A DNA stretch of 13,926 bases from CAYVAR01 sp964449675 (GTDB lineage: Bacteria > Patescibacteriota > Microgenomatia > UBA10105 > UBA927). Of this stretch, positions 13,136 to 13,926 are shown piece by piece (position 1 is the first letter of the stretch; each line of letters begins with the position of its first letter). The stretch is taken from assembly GCA_964449675.1 (NCBI GenBank), contig CAYVAR010000030.1, positions 1-13,926 on the forward strand, read 5' to 3'. Below the pieces are notes generated by a model. The model had not been told where the DNA came from, made no database searches, and saw only the letters and a list, made by a program, of their open reading frames with translations. A program made the position numbers and the translations under genes.

Positions 13136-13522
13136 ATGGCTGGTATTCGAGATCTCATAAAAGCTATAAATAACGTAAACAAAATTCCTGATGGGTCTGA
13201 CCATGCGTGTACATATACTGAAGCCTTAGGCCTTCTGACTGATGGGTTTGGATTGTCTCTGAGTGATGAGGATATGGAAATAGCAATAACTAGGGTAGAT
13301 GAGTTTGCTTTTCAACTTGCAAAACTGAGAAAACGACATGCATCTCAACCTGAAACTCAGGGTGCAATGACTGGGCGAGATGTATATACTGGAAATACTA
13401 CTTCTCATGGAACGACAGTAGATGGAGTTTTGATACCCGGACCGAGAAGAAACGCCTTAGCTGGTAATAGAGCGCATAGACCTGTCGAAAAGATAGTAAT
13501 GGCTAAAGAAGGAAAAGGCTAA
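13136..13522 (+). CDS. Small hypothetical protein
   Basis: This is a 128-residue soluble product with no recognised family. The N-terminal two thirds (1-70) look helical (IRDLIKAINNVNK, then LSDEDMEIAITRVDEFAFQLAKLRKRH). The remaining part (72-128) is Gly/Thr/Arg-rich and probably disordered. No signal peptide or membrane helix is present. It stands alone between a REP-like element and the tRNA region, preceded by TATAAT 8 bases from its start. Its base composition is slightly more AT-rich than the PEGA gene. The long open frame and the -10 element favour a real gene. Confidence 0.6.
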   Translation: MAGIRDLIKAINNVNKIPDGSDHACTYTEALGLLTDGFGLSLSDEDMEIAITRVDEFAFQLAKLRKRHASQPETQGAMTGRDVYTGNTTSHGTTVDGVLIPGPRRNALAGNRAHRPVEKIVMAKEGKG

Positions 13523-13552
13523 CAGACTATTATCTTGTGCCCTCGACAGGAA

Positions 13553-13594
13553 TCCCCGCCTGCATCGCTATGCGCGAAGCATTGCGGGTAGGGA
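13553..13594. repeat. Imperfect palindromic repeat after the small hypothetical gene
   Basis: TCCCCGCCTGCATCGCT (13553-13569) pairs with AGCATTGCGGGTAGGGA (13578-13594) with three mismatches and two G-T pairs around an 8-base loop. It is of the GC-rich hairpin type also seen at 13673 and 9936. Confidence 0.6.
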
Positions 13595-13619
13595 ACCTAC
13601 ATCATCCCGCGCTAAGATG

Positions 13620-13648
13620 CGCTCCTGCTCAGAATCGAACTGAGATCG
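13620..13648 (-). other. tRNA 3' half (T arm and acceptor strand)
   Basis: On the minus strand CGAT is followed by a perfect T arm, CTCAG, loop TTCGATT, CTGAG, then a 7-base acceptor strand CAGGAGC (13627-13621) and discriminator G (13620). No CCA is encoded. No matching D arm lies at normal distance upstream; instead a large palindromic composite directly precedes it. It is either the 3' half of a tRNA broken by repeat insertion or the end of the interrupted cloverleaf described in the findings. Confidence 0.65.
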
Positions 13649-13761
13649 GAGGTTTAGCCCCAGAAGTATCTTGCTCCGCCAGAGGCGGAGCGTAGAACTT
13701 CGGGGTCCCGTAGTTGCAGTCCCGACGAAACGTCGGGACGCATACTACTGGGAGAAACCTC
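13649..13761. repeat. Composite three-way cruciform repeat
   Basis: Outer stem GAGGTTT (13649-13655) pairs with AAACCTC (13755-13761). Inside are two long hairpins. The first is CCCCAGAAGT (13658-13667) with ACTTCGGGG (13697-13705), capped by GCTCCGCC-AGA-GGCGGAGC (13673-13691). The second is TCCCGTAGT (13706-13714) with ACTACTGGGA (13744-13753), capped by GTCCCGACG-AAA-CGTCGGGAC (13719-13739). The capping hairpins are perfect. It sits between the tRNA 3' half and the tRNA-Arg gene. Confidence 0.8.
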
Positions 13762-13783
13762 TGCCCCGCCTGACTGGCTTTTG

Positions 13784-13856
13784 CGCTGGTGAGAGGAATC
13801 GAACCCCCAACCTTTCCCTTAGGACGGGACTGCTCTGTCCATTGAGCTACACCAGC
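13784..13856 (-). tRNA. tRNA-Arg (anticodon CCU)
   Basis: The 73-base cloverleaf reads: acceptor GCTGGTG/CACCAGC perfectly paired, TA, D arm GCTC-AATGGACA-GAGC, anticodon arm with loop GTCCTAA (anticodon CCU, U33, A37) closed by four of five pairs (G27-A43 mismatch), variable loop AGGTT, and T arm GGGGG-TTCGATT-CCTCT with two G-U pairs. The discriminator is G, as is usual for tRNA-Arg, and no CCA is encoded. Outside the acceptor stem GCTTTTGC and GCAAAAGC form an inverted repeat that would extend the stem. It reads AGG codons. Confidence 0.9.
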
Positions 13857-13861
13857 AAAAG

Positions 13862-13893
13862 CGGGCAGGTCTATCCATTTAAGCTACGGGAAC
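13862..13893 (-). other. tRNA 5' half (acceptor strand, D arm, start of anticodon stem)
   Basis: On the minus strand GTTCCCG (13893-13887), TA, then GCTTAAATGGATAGACC looks like a tRNA acceptor strand and D arm (D-loop GG present, one stem mismatch). TGCCC (13867-13863) follows in the position of a 5' anticodon stem. The tRNA-Arg gene begins 5 bases further on, so no normal 3' half follows. Bases 13894-13926 show nothing else. Confidence 0.55.
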
Positions 13894-13926
13894 TTGGTCG
13901 AGATTTACGAAAAAGTTAGAACCGAA

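Noticed and set aside
13656..13754. Group I or bulge-helix-bulge intron in a tRNA anticodon loop
   Set aside because: The stretch is about 100 bases of nested perfect palindromes with no group I core motifs, and no proper 5' tRNA half lies directly upstream of it.

Overview
The window looks like a stretch of chromosome from a Candidate Phyla Radiation (Patescibacteria) bacterium, possibly Microgenomates-like. This is inferred from the gene style: a PEGA/beta-propeller membrane protein beside MreB, several small glycosyltransferases in a tight operon, few Shine-Dalgarno sites, many short palindromic repeats, and low-complexity DNA repeats read in frame inside conserved genes. TGA is used as a normal stop (including ATGA overlaps), which argues against the lineages that read TGA as glycine. 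No marker gene fixes the lineage.

Layout. (1) 1-2903: a minus-strand gene, cut by the window edge, encodes two MerR/excisionase-type DNA-binding domains, one membrane helix and a long collagen-like Gly-X-Y tail. Facing away from it are a Fic-fold protein that lacks the catalytic motif, a small two-helix membrane protein and an overlapping 37-residue ORF. (2) 3041-10066, all minus strand: a surface-polysaccharide cluster read in the order WecG/TagA (GT26), GT4, GT4, an unrecognised 405-residue protein, decayed fragments of a GT4 end and a GT5 start, a REP-associated (RAYT/Y1) transposase unit, then an intact glycogen/starch synthase (GT5). The two fossil fragments show that a second GT4-GT5 pair once stood here. 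The transposase unit sits exactly between the fossil GT5 start and the intact GT5 start. (3) 10067-11495: a repeat-rich spacer and mreB. (4) 11646-13522: the divergent PEGA/propeller gene, a REP-like cruciform and a small unknown gene. (5) 13523-13926: palindromes and tRNA sequence, with one good tRNA-Arg(CCU) nested between two halves of what may be a second, interrupted cloverleaf.

How the parts may work together: GT26 and the two GT4 enzymes probably build a cell-surface glycan, with short spacers (9 bp, 7 bp, then a 4-bp overlap) that suggest one transcript. GT5 makes an alpha-glucan but is separated from that transcript by terminator-like hairpins of the transposase unit. MreB and the PEGA protein concern cell shape and envelope. 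The most unusual items are the HTH-membrane-collagen protein, the catalytically emptied Fic protein, the gene fossils around the RAYT unit, the in-frame repeat insertions in GT26 and MreB, and the nested tRNA region.
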